A stretch of 64,000 nucleotides of DNA from Candidatus Uabimicrobium amorphum (lineage in GTDB: Bacteria; Planctomycetota; Uabimicrobiia; Uabimicrobiales; Uabimicrobiaceae). The notes under the pieces are model-generated. The model was not told the origin of the DNA. It did no database searches and saw nothing but the letters and a program-made list of their open reading frames with translations. The first letter of the stretch is position 1. Each line of letters starts with the position of its first letter. Shown piece by piece: positions 1 to 8,389 of this stretch. Location: NCBI RefSeq assembly GCF_009002475.1, contig NZ_AP019860.1, positions 992,001 through 1,056,000 on the forward strand. Reading direction: 5' to 3'. The position numbers and the translations under genes were made by a program.

Positions 1-807
1 GCCGCATCTTTACTTATGCGAAATGTACACTTGTACAGTGTCATTGTTGCAGGTATTGGCTCATCTTTTTTTCACGTTGGTGGAGGGGGAATGGCGATAA
101 CCTTTACCAAAAAAAAGGCCCTGGGCCCAGGGATTTTTGCGGCTCCAGGTGTATTGGGCCTTGGGATCGGTGGATTTTTGGCGATTTATGCATATGAAAT
201 CACTACTGTATGCGTAACTCTTGCAGCATTGTTGATTGTGTTGGTGTGCTTTTTTCCACAACAACAAAGCCACCATGAAAAGTCTATAAAACCTCGCGAG
301 TCTTTTCTTGATGGCCATGACATTATCATGTTAGCTATTATTACGGCAATTGCATTGCGCTCTGCGATATGGCTAACTATGCAATCTTTGTATGCTGGGG
401 AAGTACACACCATACTATTCATGGCTATTGCTGCTGGTATTGGCAAACTCATCGGAGGCATTGTTGCCGACTATGTGGGGTGGAAAAATTGGGTGTATTT
501 TGCAGCAACTTCTGCCGCTATATTACTAACGATCGAGAGATATCATCAAATATATTTACTGATTGGTGTGGGATTATTGCAATCAACAACGCCGGTGTTG
601 GTGGTGATGATTGCACAATATATTCCAAAATATCCCGCCTTATGTGCTGGTTTAACTTTTGGTTTGGCGATCGTTCTCGGAAGTATACCTTATTATCTTG
701 GTTGGAGTCAGGAAATGTCTTCTCCGCTATGTATTGTTGCTCTTACAATGGCGATGCTAGTGATCTTGTGGCATCCCGCAAATATTCGCAAAGAAATTCG
801 CAAATAA
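1..807 (+). CDS. MFS-type transporter, C-terminal part (5' end outside window)
   Basis: The reading frame is open from base 1, so the gene starts upstream and only about 268 codons are visible. The protein is almost all hydrophobic, with roughly nine membrane-spanning segments. A short basic, His-rich loop near residues 85-100 looks like the central cytoplasmic loop of a 12-helix carrier. The motif GGIVADYVGWKN after the loop resembles the inter-helix MFS signature (GxLxDRxGRK), and GIGSSFFHVGGGG near the start resembles the matching segment of fosmidomycin-resistance-like MFS proteins. The substrate cannot be told. It ends 8 bp before the stop of the convergent pseudokinase gene, with no room for a separate terminator. 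Membrane carrier is fairly sure, MFS likely, the subfamily a guess. Confidence 0.65.
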   Translation, partial: AASLLMRNVHLYSVIVAGIGSSFFHVGGGGMAITFTKKKALGPGIFAAPGVLGLGIGGFLAIYAYEITTVCVTLAALLIVLVCFFPQQQSHHEKSIKPRESFLDGHDIIMLAIITAIALRSAIWLTMQSLYAGEVHTILFMAIAAGIGKLIGGIVADYVGWKNWVYFAATSAAILLTIERYHQIYLLIGVGLLQSTTPVLVVMIAQYIPKYPALCAGLTFGLAIVLGSIPYYLGWSQEMSSPLCIVALTMAMLVILWHPANIRKEIRK

Positions 808-815
808 TCACCGCT

Positions 816-1892
816 TTACCCATCCATTGCTAAGCAATTTTGTAAATCTTCCTTCATTTCCATAGCACTTTGATAACGGTCATGAAGTTTGTGTCCCATC
901 GCTTTTTCCACAACCGCGACAATATTTTGTGGTAAATCGGAACGTATTTCAGGTAAACGCTGATAATGATCTTTGAGCTTGGCGTAGAATAATCTGTCTA
1001 AAGTTTTTTTTATTTCTACGAAAGGAGCCCTACCCGCCAGTAGGTAAAATAAAATAGCTCCTGTAGCGTAGATATCCGCTAAGCTGGTGGCGCTTTTACT
1101 TTTTTGTATTTGTTCTAACGGGATATAGTAAGCATGTACATATTCAGAGTTCATTTTATGGAAGTCTACCGGATTTCGTAGTCGTTTCGGTAAGACCATT
1201 TGTATTTTTATATTGTTATTACAAACGTAAATTGTGGATGGATTTAAGCTGAGATGAACATAATTGTATGAATGAAGATGCTCTAGGGCAGTTAATATCT
1301 GTATTACGATACCGATGCTGATATCTATTGGTGGCGATGTTATGTGTTGGAGTTGACGTTTTTCTTCTATGTAGTCGCGAACGATAAAAATATTACTTTT
1401 ATACATACCGTGATCTAGTATATTCTGAATATTGCCATGGCTAAGTGCCATGATCTGGGCTATGCGTTGATGAGTTTTGTGTTGTTCTTTTTCGTTCAGG
1501 CGGTGCATGAACTCTAAAATGGCTTTGTTGTTGTGTGAATCGCACACTTCATAGTAGATAGAGTCGTCGGAAGTTTCTCTTTTTTTGATGACTTTGTACT
1601 TGCCTTCTATCCATATCTCTTTTTGAGAGTTGCGGTTGTATTGCTTACTACTATGTGATCTGTTCGCAAGCTGTTGAAAGCGATCAGCGATTTTATCGTG
1701 TGAGGTGGAATTACTTGTGGATGGTGAGGTCAAATGATTGCTTTTGCTATCCTGAGTTATTGGCAATGTGTCAAATTTGCTATAGTATAAGTCCTGTTGT
1801 TGATTGGATGGTTCGATATTTTGCGCAAAGATGTCTTTTTTCGTATTTTGTTTGGCTTTTTGCTCAGGGGAGTTTTCTTGTTGTTCGCTCAT
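816..1892 (-). CDS. Ser/Thr pseudokinase (catalytic motifs lost)
   Basis: 358 residues. The first ~90 are polar, Ser/Gln/Asn-rich and probably disordered. Residues ~95-350 keep the fold of a PknB-type kinase: the αC/β4 area, the DIYATGAILFYLLAGRAPF segment of the C-lobe and the closing DRYQSAMEMKEDLQ helix. Every catalytic motif is gone. There is no GxGxxG loop (KKRETSDDS instead), the VAIK lysine is Glu127, HRDLKPSN reads HLSLNPST (213-220), and DFG is replaced by QMV (~231). No membrane helix. The start at 1892 follows a clear GGAAGGAATAA ribosome site. It lies 27 bp downstream of the Lon-like/membrane gene and probably shares its operon. It likely acts as a binding scaffold. A decaying kinase is unlikely, since the frame is intact over the whole fold. 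Confidence 0.8.
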   Translation of the reverse strand: MSEQQENSPEQKAKQNTKKDIFAQNIEPSNQQQDLYYSKFDTLPITQDSKSNHLTSPSTSNSTSHDKIADRFQQLANRSHSSKQYNRNSQKEIWIEGKYKVIKKRETSDDSIYYEVCDSHNNKAILEFMHRLNEKEQHKTHQRIAQIMALSHGNIQNILDHGMYKSNIFIVRDYIEEKRQLQHITSPPIDISIGIVIQILTALEHLHSYNYVHLSLNPSTIYVCNNNIKIQMVLPKRLRNPVDFHKMNSEYVHAYYIPLEQIQKSKSATSLADIYATGAILFYLLAGRAPFVEIKKTLDRLFYAKLKDHYQRLPEIRSDLPQNIVAVVEKAMGHKLHDRYQSAMEMKEDLQNCLAMDG

Positions 1893-1919
1893 TTATTCCT
1901 TCCTTACACATAATATTTT

Positions 1920-3278
1920 TTACGATTTACTTCTTTTGATAGTCACAGACCACTTCTCCACATACCCGCAAGTTCCGATGTAAGCGGTACTTTTTGTGCC
2001 GCCAAAGAAAATGAATCCATATTTGATTTGGGAGCCACTAGCAGAAAAATCTGGCTGGACACTTTCGTTTGTGTGCAGATAAGAGTTGGCAAATTCTTTA
2101 AAATTATTTTGAGTGGCAGTTTCTTCACAAATACGGAAATCATTGAGCAATAACTCATGCGCTTTGTTGGTGATGTATATTTTTCCGTCTTGTTCAAGGG
2201 CAAAATAAAAATACAAGCGTCCGTTGTGGTCCATGTCATTTCCTACTGTTGCTTGATTGCATAGAGCCGTGGCTTTAAATGTTAGCGCATAAAGTGCACC
2301 GTGTTTTGTTGGCTGATATGGTTGTGCGAAAAAAACAGCGGCGTTAATGTCTCCTTGTTTGACCTTCAGCGATATATACAGCTTACGTTGGTTACTATTG
2401 GGGACAAGTTGGGCGTTCGCGTGTTGAGGAAAGCGATCTATCTGACTACTATTTGCAAAATAAGTCACTTGGTAGTTTGCGGCATTGAAGTTTTCATCGT
2501 GAATTTTTAGGTCTTTTGGGGAGACCCATGGCCACCAAAAAAGACATGTCGCTGCGAAAGTGATGAGCAAACTTTGCACAAGTTTTCTGGAAAGAGAAGT
2601 GCGTTTCTTAGAAGAAGTGTAGTGGAATTTACAGATACCAAGATGCGCAGCTAGTTGTGGCAAAGATACGTCGTCGGCAGCAACAATACATGGTTTTTCA
2701 TTGGATAACTGTTGCCGAAAAATAGTTATATCGTTCACTTTTTGCTGTAACTTTTGCGATAGAATATGCGCATCCCTCGTAGGTAAAACTAATGCCACGG
2801 CCTTTGCCATCTTCGCAGCGTTATATTTTTTTATTATGTCTTCTTCCACCTCATTTGCATCGCAGTAGGTCTTAATTGTTGCGTCGAGAAATGGTGGCGC
2901 TCCAATGGGCTTAGCGATCGCGGCGCTCAAAAGTACCAATGGTAAGTTTTGTGCTTTGTTGTGTTCATACTGTGCAAAAGCGGCCAAGACCAATGCCAAC
3001 TGCATAGATACGCCCGCGCCGTTTATGCGACCATTTTGCGCAATACTTGTTTTACTATGATCATTTTGCTCGATGATGGTTCCTGATACTCCGTGGTGAC
3101 ACAAGTTTAAAATAGGCGGTCCAGGATCGGAGGACGGCAAGACGTAGATATTGTGATTGCTATCGCGTACTTCGCGGTATCCTGCATAATTATTGGGCTC
3201 AAGAACAACAACAACGTCGCGTAGTTTTTCAGGTGAAGGATTGGCATAGGGATATCCTATCCGATATCTTGTTTTCAT
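1920..3278 (-). CDS. Membrane protein with possible degenerate Lon-like domain and C-terminal β-rich domain
   Basis: 452 residues when started at the ATG that overlaps the upstream stop (ATGA at 3278-3275); an ATG 30 bases further up would run into the anti-sigma gene. There is one membrane helix at about residues 235-255, ending in a Trp-rich stretch (CLFWWPWVSP). The N-terminal cytosolic part has INGAGVSMQLALVLAAFA and, ~90 residues later, AKAVALVLPTRDAH, which look like the GPSAG-to-VLIP core of the Lon (S16) protease domain. The catalytic Ser position is Gly or Ala, so it would be inactive. This match is by eye and weak. The C-terminal ~200 residues are β-strand-rich and would be outside the cell membrane. 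Third gene of the operon. Function unknown. Confidence 0.55.
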   Translation of the reverse strand: MKTRYRIGYPYANPSPEKLRDVVVVLEPNNYAGYREVRDSNHNIYVLPSSDPGPPILNLCHHGVSGTIIEQNDHSKTSIAQNGRINGAGVSMQLALVLAAFAQYEHNKAQNLPLVLLSAAIAKPIGAPPFLDATIKTYCDANEVEEDIIKKYNAAKMAKAVALVLPTRDAHILSQKLQQKVNDITIFRQQLSNEKPCIVAADDVSLPQLAAHLGICKFHYTSSKKRTSLSRKLVQSLLITFAATCLFWWPWVSPKDLKIHDENFNAANYQVTYFANSSQIDRFPQHANAQLVPNSNQRKLYISLKVKQGDINAAVFFAQPYQPTKHGALYALTFKATALCNQATVGNDMDHNGRLYFYFALEQDGKIYITNKAHELLLNDFRICEETATQNNFKEFANSYLHTNESVQPDFSASGSQIKYGFIFFGGTKSTAYIGTCGYVEKWSVTIKRSKS

Positions 3279-3841
3279 GACAATCTTTCTAATTGAAGGT
3301 GTGTCCACCCTTCAATATCGACAAATATCAGATTGTTGTCGTGTGGGATGTGATTGTTTATCTCTATTTTGTACAATTCTTTATCGTCACGAAGAAAAGT
3401 TGCTCTCAAAGTCATTGTTATATTTGATTGAAGGTACACAATGTAACCATTTCGTCTTTTTTCAGCGACAATTGCCGTGTGGGTGGGGTAGCCATTTTCT
3501 TGTAACACTTCACTCGGAATACCAATAAATCTAGCGGTGGAACCTGCTGCGGCAGGTAAACTATCACGAGAAATTGTTGTAACATTTTCACGGAGTTTTT
3601 GTTTGGCGGCAATAGCCTTAATCATGGCTGTGGGAAGTTCTAAATCGGCCAAAATTTTTTGTGTATTCCCATCGCCAAAGATCGAGTTGCGAACTTCTTG
3701 ACTTGTGCGACGACATGCCGCGTAGTAATTTCGACACTGCGAACACGAATTTAAGTGCTTTTCTAATTCCTGTTTCTCCGCTGCTGACAGTTCGTTATCG
3801 ATCGCACGCGAAATCATTTCGTAATCGCAAGGTCGACTCAT
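3275..3841 (-). CDS. Putative zinc-finger anti-sigma factor (zf-HC2)
   Basis: 188 residues. The N-terminus has the anti-sigma zinc-finger pattern: an early Cys (residue 5), an amphipathic helix DNELSAAEKQELEKHLNSC, and H-x3-C-x2-C at about residues 29-36. Such domains bind zinc and hold ECF sigma factors. I see no membrane helix, so unlike many anti-sigma proteins this one appears soluble. The C-terminal half (from ~100) is a β-rich region without a family I recognise. The start ATG overlaps the TGA of the sigma-like gene (ATGA), and its own stop overlaps the next start in the same way, so the three genes are translationally coupled. Its partner is presumably the preceding region-4 protein. 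That pairing is inferred from position. Confidence 0.75.
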   Translation of the reverse strand: MSRPCDYEMISRAIDNELSAAEKQELEKHLNSCSQCRNYYAACRRTSQEVRNSIFGDGNTQKILADLELPTAMIKAIAAKQKLRENVTTISRDSLPAAAGSTARFIGIPSEVLQENGYPTHTAIVAEKRRNGYIVYLQSNITMTLRATFLRDDKELYKIEINNHIPHDNNLIFVDIEGWTHLQLERLS

Positions 3842-4056
3842 AGCGAAATCCTCAGTTCAAAATCAATGTTTTCTCGCTGTGCCACTTGAAAAAGTTCTTG
3901 GCGTACATTTGAGATGTATCTGCCGACAGCACCGACACTAATATTCATTTCTTGTGCAATTTCTTTATAGGTGAAACCCCCTACTTCACAAAGAATAAAA
4001 GCGATTCTTTGTTGTTTCGGTTGTTTTTGTAAAACCTCTAATAGCCTTTTGTTCAC
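3838..4056 (-). CDS. Stand-alone sigma-70 region 4-like protein
   Basis: 72 residues from a GTG start (the frame is open only 15 codons further up and has no better start). Almost the whole protein is a sigma region 4 helix-turn-helix: FTYKEIAQEMNISVGAVGRYISNVRQEL. Region 2, which binds the -10 element in ECF sigma factors, is absent, and I see nothing like it in the 240 bp upstream. It could be a very short regulator that binds -35-like DNA, a LuxR-like HTH, or the remnant of a truncated ECF gene. The intact ATGA coupling to an anti-sigma gene argues that it is still used. AAAGGC lies just before the GTG. Confidence 0.7.
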   Translation of the reverse strand: MNKRLLEVLQKQPKQQRIAFILCEVGGFTYKEIAQEMNISVGAVGRYISNVRQELFQVAQRENIDFELRISL

Positions 4057-4343
4057 GCCTTTGCTTTCTCGCGTTGGTTTATCAAATTTTACAATAAACC
4101 GTTATTTTTTTTATCTTATTTATTGACAAATGCTTACAGCGGAATGTCTATTTCACAAAGTGCTTTTTCGTGGCGAAGGCTTTGAAAATAGGGACTTTCA
4201 TTTCTTGTAATGCATCTCTCTTACTAACGTGCAAAAATAGTAGAATTCACTTTAATGATTTAACCAAGTAATGCACATTTTGTAAAGTTTTTCACGCGAA
4301 AACTACAAACATTTTTATATTCCTATTATGCAAGGGAGGTTTT
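4057..4343. other. Divergent promoter region, no gene seen
   Basis: 287 bp, strongly AT-rich, between the sigma-like operon (leftward) and the PEP-CTERM gene (rightward). On the minus strand TTGTCA at 4128-4123, followed by an A-rich stretch, could be part of the sigma operon promoter. This is a weak call. No ORF or hairpin of note. Confidence 0.35.
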
Positions 4344-5159
4344 ATGATACCATTCCTTAAAAATTGTTGCGCACTACTATTTTTAGTGACGTTCATAAAC
4401 GCGCAACCTATTATTATACTAGACACTCTTGCCTTCGATAATACGCAACATTCGCATATTGATTTTGAGGCAGGCTCTGGACAAAATACCACTGCGGGAA
4501 TTAATACCGCGATCGCATCCACAGGAGCAACTTTTAGTCTATCGCAAGGTTCGATAAATCCCGGTTCTCCTTTTCAAGGACTGGATGGTGGTCCAGTAAG
4601 CGGAGTTGGACACATTGCGGGAGGTGCCATTGTTTTCAATATGAATTTTGCCGCAAACCCAGTGGATGCCGTGGGTTTTTTTCTCGGAGGTCTCACAGGC
4701 CCTGCGGGAAACATTGTCGTTACTTTTGTCGATAACACCACCCTAGACTTACCTGTTGCCGAGCTCACCGCAAATGGAGTATTACCGCCTGTGGGTAATG
4801 GAGCACCCGGAACAAACGCTATCAACGGTTTTATTGGAGTCGATGCCAACGGTGGATCTCTTATTAAGTCTATAGACTATAGTGTCGGCGGTGATTTACA
4901 TTCTATCGATGATATTTTCTTTGGCGATGCCAATAGTGTTGCGACGGGTAGTTTTAATTTGCCCACACCAGGGCTTATAAATGTCACGAATGCAGGAGAT
5001 CAATTTTTTCCAGAAAATACGTTAGGTAGTCAGTCTTCGACAACTTTACCAACGGTAGGAGGAGGTGCCCCCGAGCCACCAGCGGTTCCTGAACCAGCCA
5101 CCTATTTTGTATTTGCCATTTTTGGTTTGTTTACTATTCTCAAACTGCGAAAGAAATAA
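4344..5159 (+). CDS. PEP-CTERM sorted secreted protein
   Basis: 271 residues. A signal peptide (FLKNCCALLFLVTFINA) opens the protein. The end is a PEP-CTERM tail: VPEPATYF, then a hydrophobic helix, then KLRKK. In bacteria with exosortase this tail is cut and the protein is sorted to the envelope or exopolysaccharide. The body is rich in Gly, Asn, Thr and Pro and predicted β; GGLTGPAGNIVVTFVDNTT and GVDANGGSLIKSIDYSVG have the look of a β-sandwich (lectin/CBM-like) fold. A strong GGGAGG site lies 4 bp before the ATG. No exosortase gene is in the window. Exact role unknown. Confidence 0.85.
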   Translation: MIPFLKNCCALLFLVTFINAQPIIILDTLAFDNTQHSHIDFEAGSGQNTTAGINTAIASTGATFSLSQGSINPGSPFQGLDGGPVSGVGHIAGGAIVFNMNFAANPVDAVGFFLGGLTGPAGNIVVTFVDNTTLDLPVAELTANGVLPPVGNGAPGTNAINGFIGVDANGGSLIKSIDYSVGGDLHSIDDIFFGDANSVATGSFNLPTPGLINVTNAGDQFFPENTLGSQSSTTLPTVGGGAPEPPAVPEPATYFVFAIFGLFTILKLRKK

Positions 5160-5164
5160 TCCAG

Positions 5165-5255
5165 ATCCCGATCTCGTTCCCGTAAGAGAACAAAGTTATT
5201 TTATAAATTCACAATAACAAAAAGATTGCTCAATTTTTGGGAACGGGATCAGGAT
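5165..5255. repeat. Imperfect inverted repeat between convergent genes
   Basis: Arms ATCCCGATCTCGTTCCC (5165-5181) and GGGAACGGGATCAGGAT (5239-5255) pair at 15 of 17 positions across a 57-base AT-rich spacer. It sits between the PEP-CTERM gene and the convergent 928-residue gene. It could end transcription from both sides or be a small intergenic repeat element. The GATCCCGATCCCGTTCCC style is unlike the AT-rich surroundings. Confidence 0.5.
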
Positions 5256-5271
5256 TAGGTTCGGGATTGTA

Positions 5272-8058
5272 TTACTCGCGCCAACGATATGAATGTGGAT
5301 ATCCCAAGATATTGTTGATCGCGTTCAAATGCCGGTCTATTTCTCTAATGGCATTTAAGTTAGACAATAACAAGGTAGCTGCTCCACTGTATTGAAAACT
5401 AGTCACCGGTAACATCATTTTTTGGGCGAGTGGACCTCCTATTGTACCGATAAAAGAGGTAGGAGCGCCGATGATACTGTCTAAATCGCCCCACTTTTCT
5501 TGCAGCTGTAAAGCTGTTTCTCCAGCAACCATAATCCTCCAACGATGGTATTGCAAACGACGTATTGCGGAGATGCGCAAACTACGACATGTTAGGTCTT
5601 TGGTGATGATATAGCGACGGCGACGTTGTTCGGCCTCTTGCCAAAATTTTTTGCCTATTTTGGCATCAAATTGTTCGGTCGCGGCTTGTTGTATTGAGTC
5701 CTGTATATTTTGATTTGCCCATTCCGCAGCGGTGGTGTCTAAGTTTTCAAAAATGAAATCGGTAAGTTTATTGAAACCTTTTTTGCTGTAATGTTGAAAA
5801 CCTACATACTTTCCTTTGGTACCATTCACAAGTTTTTGATACGACTTTAAACTACCACCGGTGAACTTTTCCATGAGTTTTTTGATACCCAAATCGCGTA
5901 TTTTTTCGAGCCAGTATTTGTATATCAACCATTGGTATGCTTTGGCCAGCTTTTTCGAGTCTTCCAACATCTTATTTGCGGCTTTTTTAATGTCCATTTT
6001 TGCAGGACATTTCGGTTCCGGAGGAGAACCAAGGACCGCGTTAAATTTCCATTCCTGGGGGTCACCTCCAGGCCAAGCGTCCCAAGTACCAGCACTTTCG
6101 CTCAATTGTTGAAATACCGAAGGTATGGTAAATTCGTGAACTTGACTTTGATGCCCTCCGACGACGGCTTGGATGCTCACTTTATGTGGACGCTCTAGAG
6201 CGGGATGATTGTTGCGCGCAATTGAGACAATACGCTTTAGTAAAGACGCTACCTGACCAACATAGGGAATAACGACTAGACTCGCGTTGTCGTCGTCCAC
6301 GCCACCAACGCCTACCGGAACAAATAGGACATAGCCATTAAATTCACCACCACTACTTTCTGACACTGCGCGAGGGTAACGAGCAGAAGTTTTATAGTAT
6401 TCCGCGGCGTCACTGCCATATGTTTGTTCGATATTATTTGCAAAGCCATCAAATATATTGACTCCACCATCCTTACCAAGATCTTGAATATTTTGTGCAG
6501 GAACAAAGGGACGCGTTTGTTGGTCGAGAGCGATATCCATCAAAAAATCACCGTTGATCCAAAAACGTACATAGCCCCCTTGTTGCAGTTGTTGAGGGTC
6601 TCCTACTTCGACAGTTAACGATGTGAGGCCATATAGGGTCATAGGATCACTCAATGCGGCCATACGATTTTCGATGTTGTCTTTGCCGCGAACGCCATTG
6701 GTACGCGCGCAATGCTCTTTGTCCTGAAATGCCAAGCAGTAATCCTGGGAAATACAGCGATCAGGGCATCCCATATTCCAGCAGCGCAATGCAATCCAAG
6801 TTTTGGGCAGAATTTGCGCCCAATATTCTTTCGTTGGTGTCCAGTGCTTGGTGACGGTTAAAGTGGTTTTGGGTTGGTAATGTTGCCGTGATTTTTGCAG
6901 AATTACTTTCTTGATGGGAGTATCAGGTCCGCCGTCTTGTTCTTTGCGTTTAGCGACTTCGATGAGTTGTGAAGTGGATTTCATTGTCGCTGTGATGAGC
7001 GGCATTTGTTTGTTGCGTATTTGCTGTACTAATTCGCATATTTGTGGTTTTACAACAGACAACAACTCTAGATTTTCTTTGATACGTTCGACACCGGTAA
7101 CGGCGATACCAATACTCATGTCTAGCTGAGCACTCATGGCAAAAACCGAGGCAGCGCTGCCCATATTCTTTTTGGCCCATTTTTTCGCTTCTTTATCCAA
7201 GCGACGGTTATAGTGACGACAACGCATGGCTTGGTATAGTACACGATTGATGCTGACGGAATCGGACTTAAGGCAAAAATTTTCGAGCGCTTGTAATAAT
7301 GGTTCGACTTCATGAGGAAATTCCGTCATCGCACTTTGAAATTTGTTGGGCGGGGTTTTTGTTAGTGCTTGCATGTCCTGTGGGTTGAGTTGTGGAATGG
7401 GCACCTTTTTACCTAGCAATCTTTGCAAAACTTTCGATATGGCTTTGGGGTCCATTTTCTCGCCCTTGTCTAGAGCTTCTCCCATTTTATCCATCAATTG
7501 CTCAAATTCCCGCTGCTCCTTTTCCGTTTTGGGTAATCTGTCGATAAAGGGGATTTTTTTCCCGAAAAGTTTTTGCAAAGTTTTATTTATGTCCTCCAAA
7601 TCTTCTTTTTCGTCTTGTGGGTTTGCAGGGGTGGTATTGTGTGGTTTTTTCTCGACTACTTTCGGCTTGTGCTGTGGAACTTGTGAAAATATTTTTTGGT
7701 GTATGCCAGGCCCTATTATGGATATTTTGAAACGCGAATGTTTATCTCTATGTTGCCAATTTCCGCGAATAGTCGCGGTAACTTTTTCATATTTCGCAAC
7801 AATCCCCCACCGTTTTTGTTTACCTGTGGTTGGTTGTTGCTGTATTATTTTCCAACCTTTATTTTTTAGTTGTGCATTGTACCAATTGTAAATTTGCGTA
7901 CAGTCCTCTTTATTGATAAGAGTGACCTGTGCAAAGTTTGGGATGGGAAATGATTGTTCTTGTATTTGCTGACTTTGGGGATACACAGGAAAAGAATTTT
8001 GCGCTTTTCCCTCGTTGAAAAATATGAATACCAAGAATAGTGTGATAAGGTGCTTCAT
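5272..8058 (-). CDS. Large secreted protein of unknown function
   Basis: 928 residues with a signal peptide (residues 1-20, likely cut after KAQ). I recognise no family. Visible structure: a region at ~40-115 with alternating β pattern; a Lys/Pro-rich linker; a short internal duplication, LQKLFGKKIP (161-170) and LQRLLGKKVP (211-220); a helical region around 240-370; a Cys cluster WNMGCPDRCISQDYC near residue 425, which probably carries disulfides or a metal; and helical, Lys/Arg-rich C-terminal sequence. A long helical segment after ~720 contains many Trp and Lys. Single gene, divergent from the kinase at 8390. The frame and codon use look coherent throughout. Probably a periplasmic or surface protein. 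Confidence 0.7.
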   Translation of the reverse strand: MKHLITLFLVFIFFNEGKAQNSFPVYPQSQQIQEQSFPIPNFAQVTLINKEDCTQIYNWYNAQLKNKGWKIIQQQPTTGKQKRWGIVAKYEKVTATIRGNWQHRDKHSRFKISIIGPGIHQKIFSQVPQHKPKVVEKKPHNTTPANPQDEKEDLEDINKTLQKLFGKKIPFIDRLPKTEKEQREFEQLMDKMGEALDKGEKMDPKAISKVLQRLLGKKVPIPQLNPQDMQALTKTPPNKFQSAMTEFPHEVEPLLQALENFCLKSDSVSINRVLYQAMRCRHYNRRLDKEAKKWAKKNMGSAASVFAMSAQLDMSIGIAVTGVERIKENLELLSVVKPQICELVQQIRNKQMPLITATMKSTSQLIEVAKRKEQDGGPDTPIKKVILQKSRQHYQPKTTLTVTKHWTPTKEYWAQILPKTWIALRCWNMGCPDRCISQDYCLAFQDKEHCARTNGVRGKDNIENRMAALSDPMTLYGLTSLTVEVGDPQQLQQGGYVRFWINGDFLMDIALDQQTRPFVPAQNIQDLGKDGGVNIFDGFANNIEQTYGSDAAEYYKTSARYPRAVSESSGGEFNGYVLFVPVGVGGVDDDNASLVVIPYVGQVASLLKRIVSIARNNHPALERPHKVSIQAVVGGHQSQVHEFTIPSVFQQLSESAGTWDAWPGGDPQEWKFNAVLGSPPEPKCPAKMDIKKAANKMLEDSKKLAKAYQWLIYKYWLEKIRDLGIKKLMEKFTGGSLKSYQKLVNGTKGKYVGFQHYSKKGFNKLTDFIFENLDTTAAEWANQNIQDSIQQAATEQFDAKIGKKFWQEAEQRRRRYIITKDLTCRSLRISAIRRLQYHRWRIMVAGETALQLQEKWGDLDSIIGAPTSFIGTIGGPLAQKMMLPVTSFQYSGAATLLLSNLNAIREIDRHLNAINNILGYPHSYRWRE

Positions 8059-8389
8059 TGCGTTTCCTCACTTTTAGCATGATGGTTTCTCTGTTACTGC
8101 GACGTCATTTTTTGTTGTTACTACCATGAAACACTATCTCTTTTTGGCAAAGAAAACAACCAAAAATTAGGTTGTCGTATATTTTTTGCAGAGAACTCAT
8201 CATTTGCTGCGAAACGCGCAGCAAATTTTGGCATTTCAATAATGTGTCCGTATACATATATAAACGCGTATTGTTAGGATTTATTTGACTCGTGGAACGT
8301 TGAGAGTTGTTGGTTAGCTATTTTCTTTTTTCGGAAAAGTTTATATTTATGTTATCATATTTTTATTTTGCGACGTTTTATGGAAACCT
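8059..8389. other. Divergent intergenic region, no gene seen
   Basis: 331 bp between the starts of the 928-residue secreted protein and the TPR kinase. It must carry both promoters, but I cannot pick convincing boxes. It holds the perfect hairpin listed at 8202-8226 and a weaker one (ACAACC at 8156-8161 with GGTTGT at 8170-8175). No coding frame is supported. Confidence 0.5.
8202..8226. promoter_or_regulatory. Perfect 10-bp stem-loop in a divergent promoter region
   Basis: ATTTGCTGCG and CGCAGCAAAT pair perfectly around a 5-base loop (AAACG). Both flanking genes point away, so a terminator is not expected here. An operator or a structured 5' leader is more likely. No binding protein can be named. 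Confidence 0.35.

Noticed and set aside
369..833. 154-residue second frame on the plus strand
   Set aside because: Overlaps the MFS gene in another frame; Cys/Trp-rich with no domain.
7343..7891. 182-residue frame on the plus strand
   Set aside because: It lies antisense inside the 928-residue secreted protein; its Cys/Ser/Phe-rich sequence is the mirror of Lys/Gln codons and has no ribosome site.
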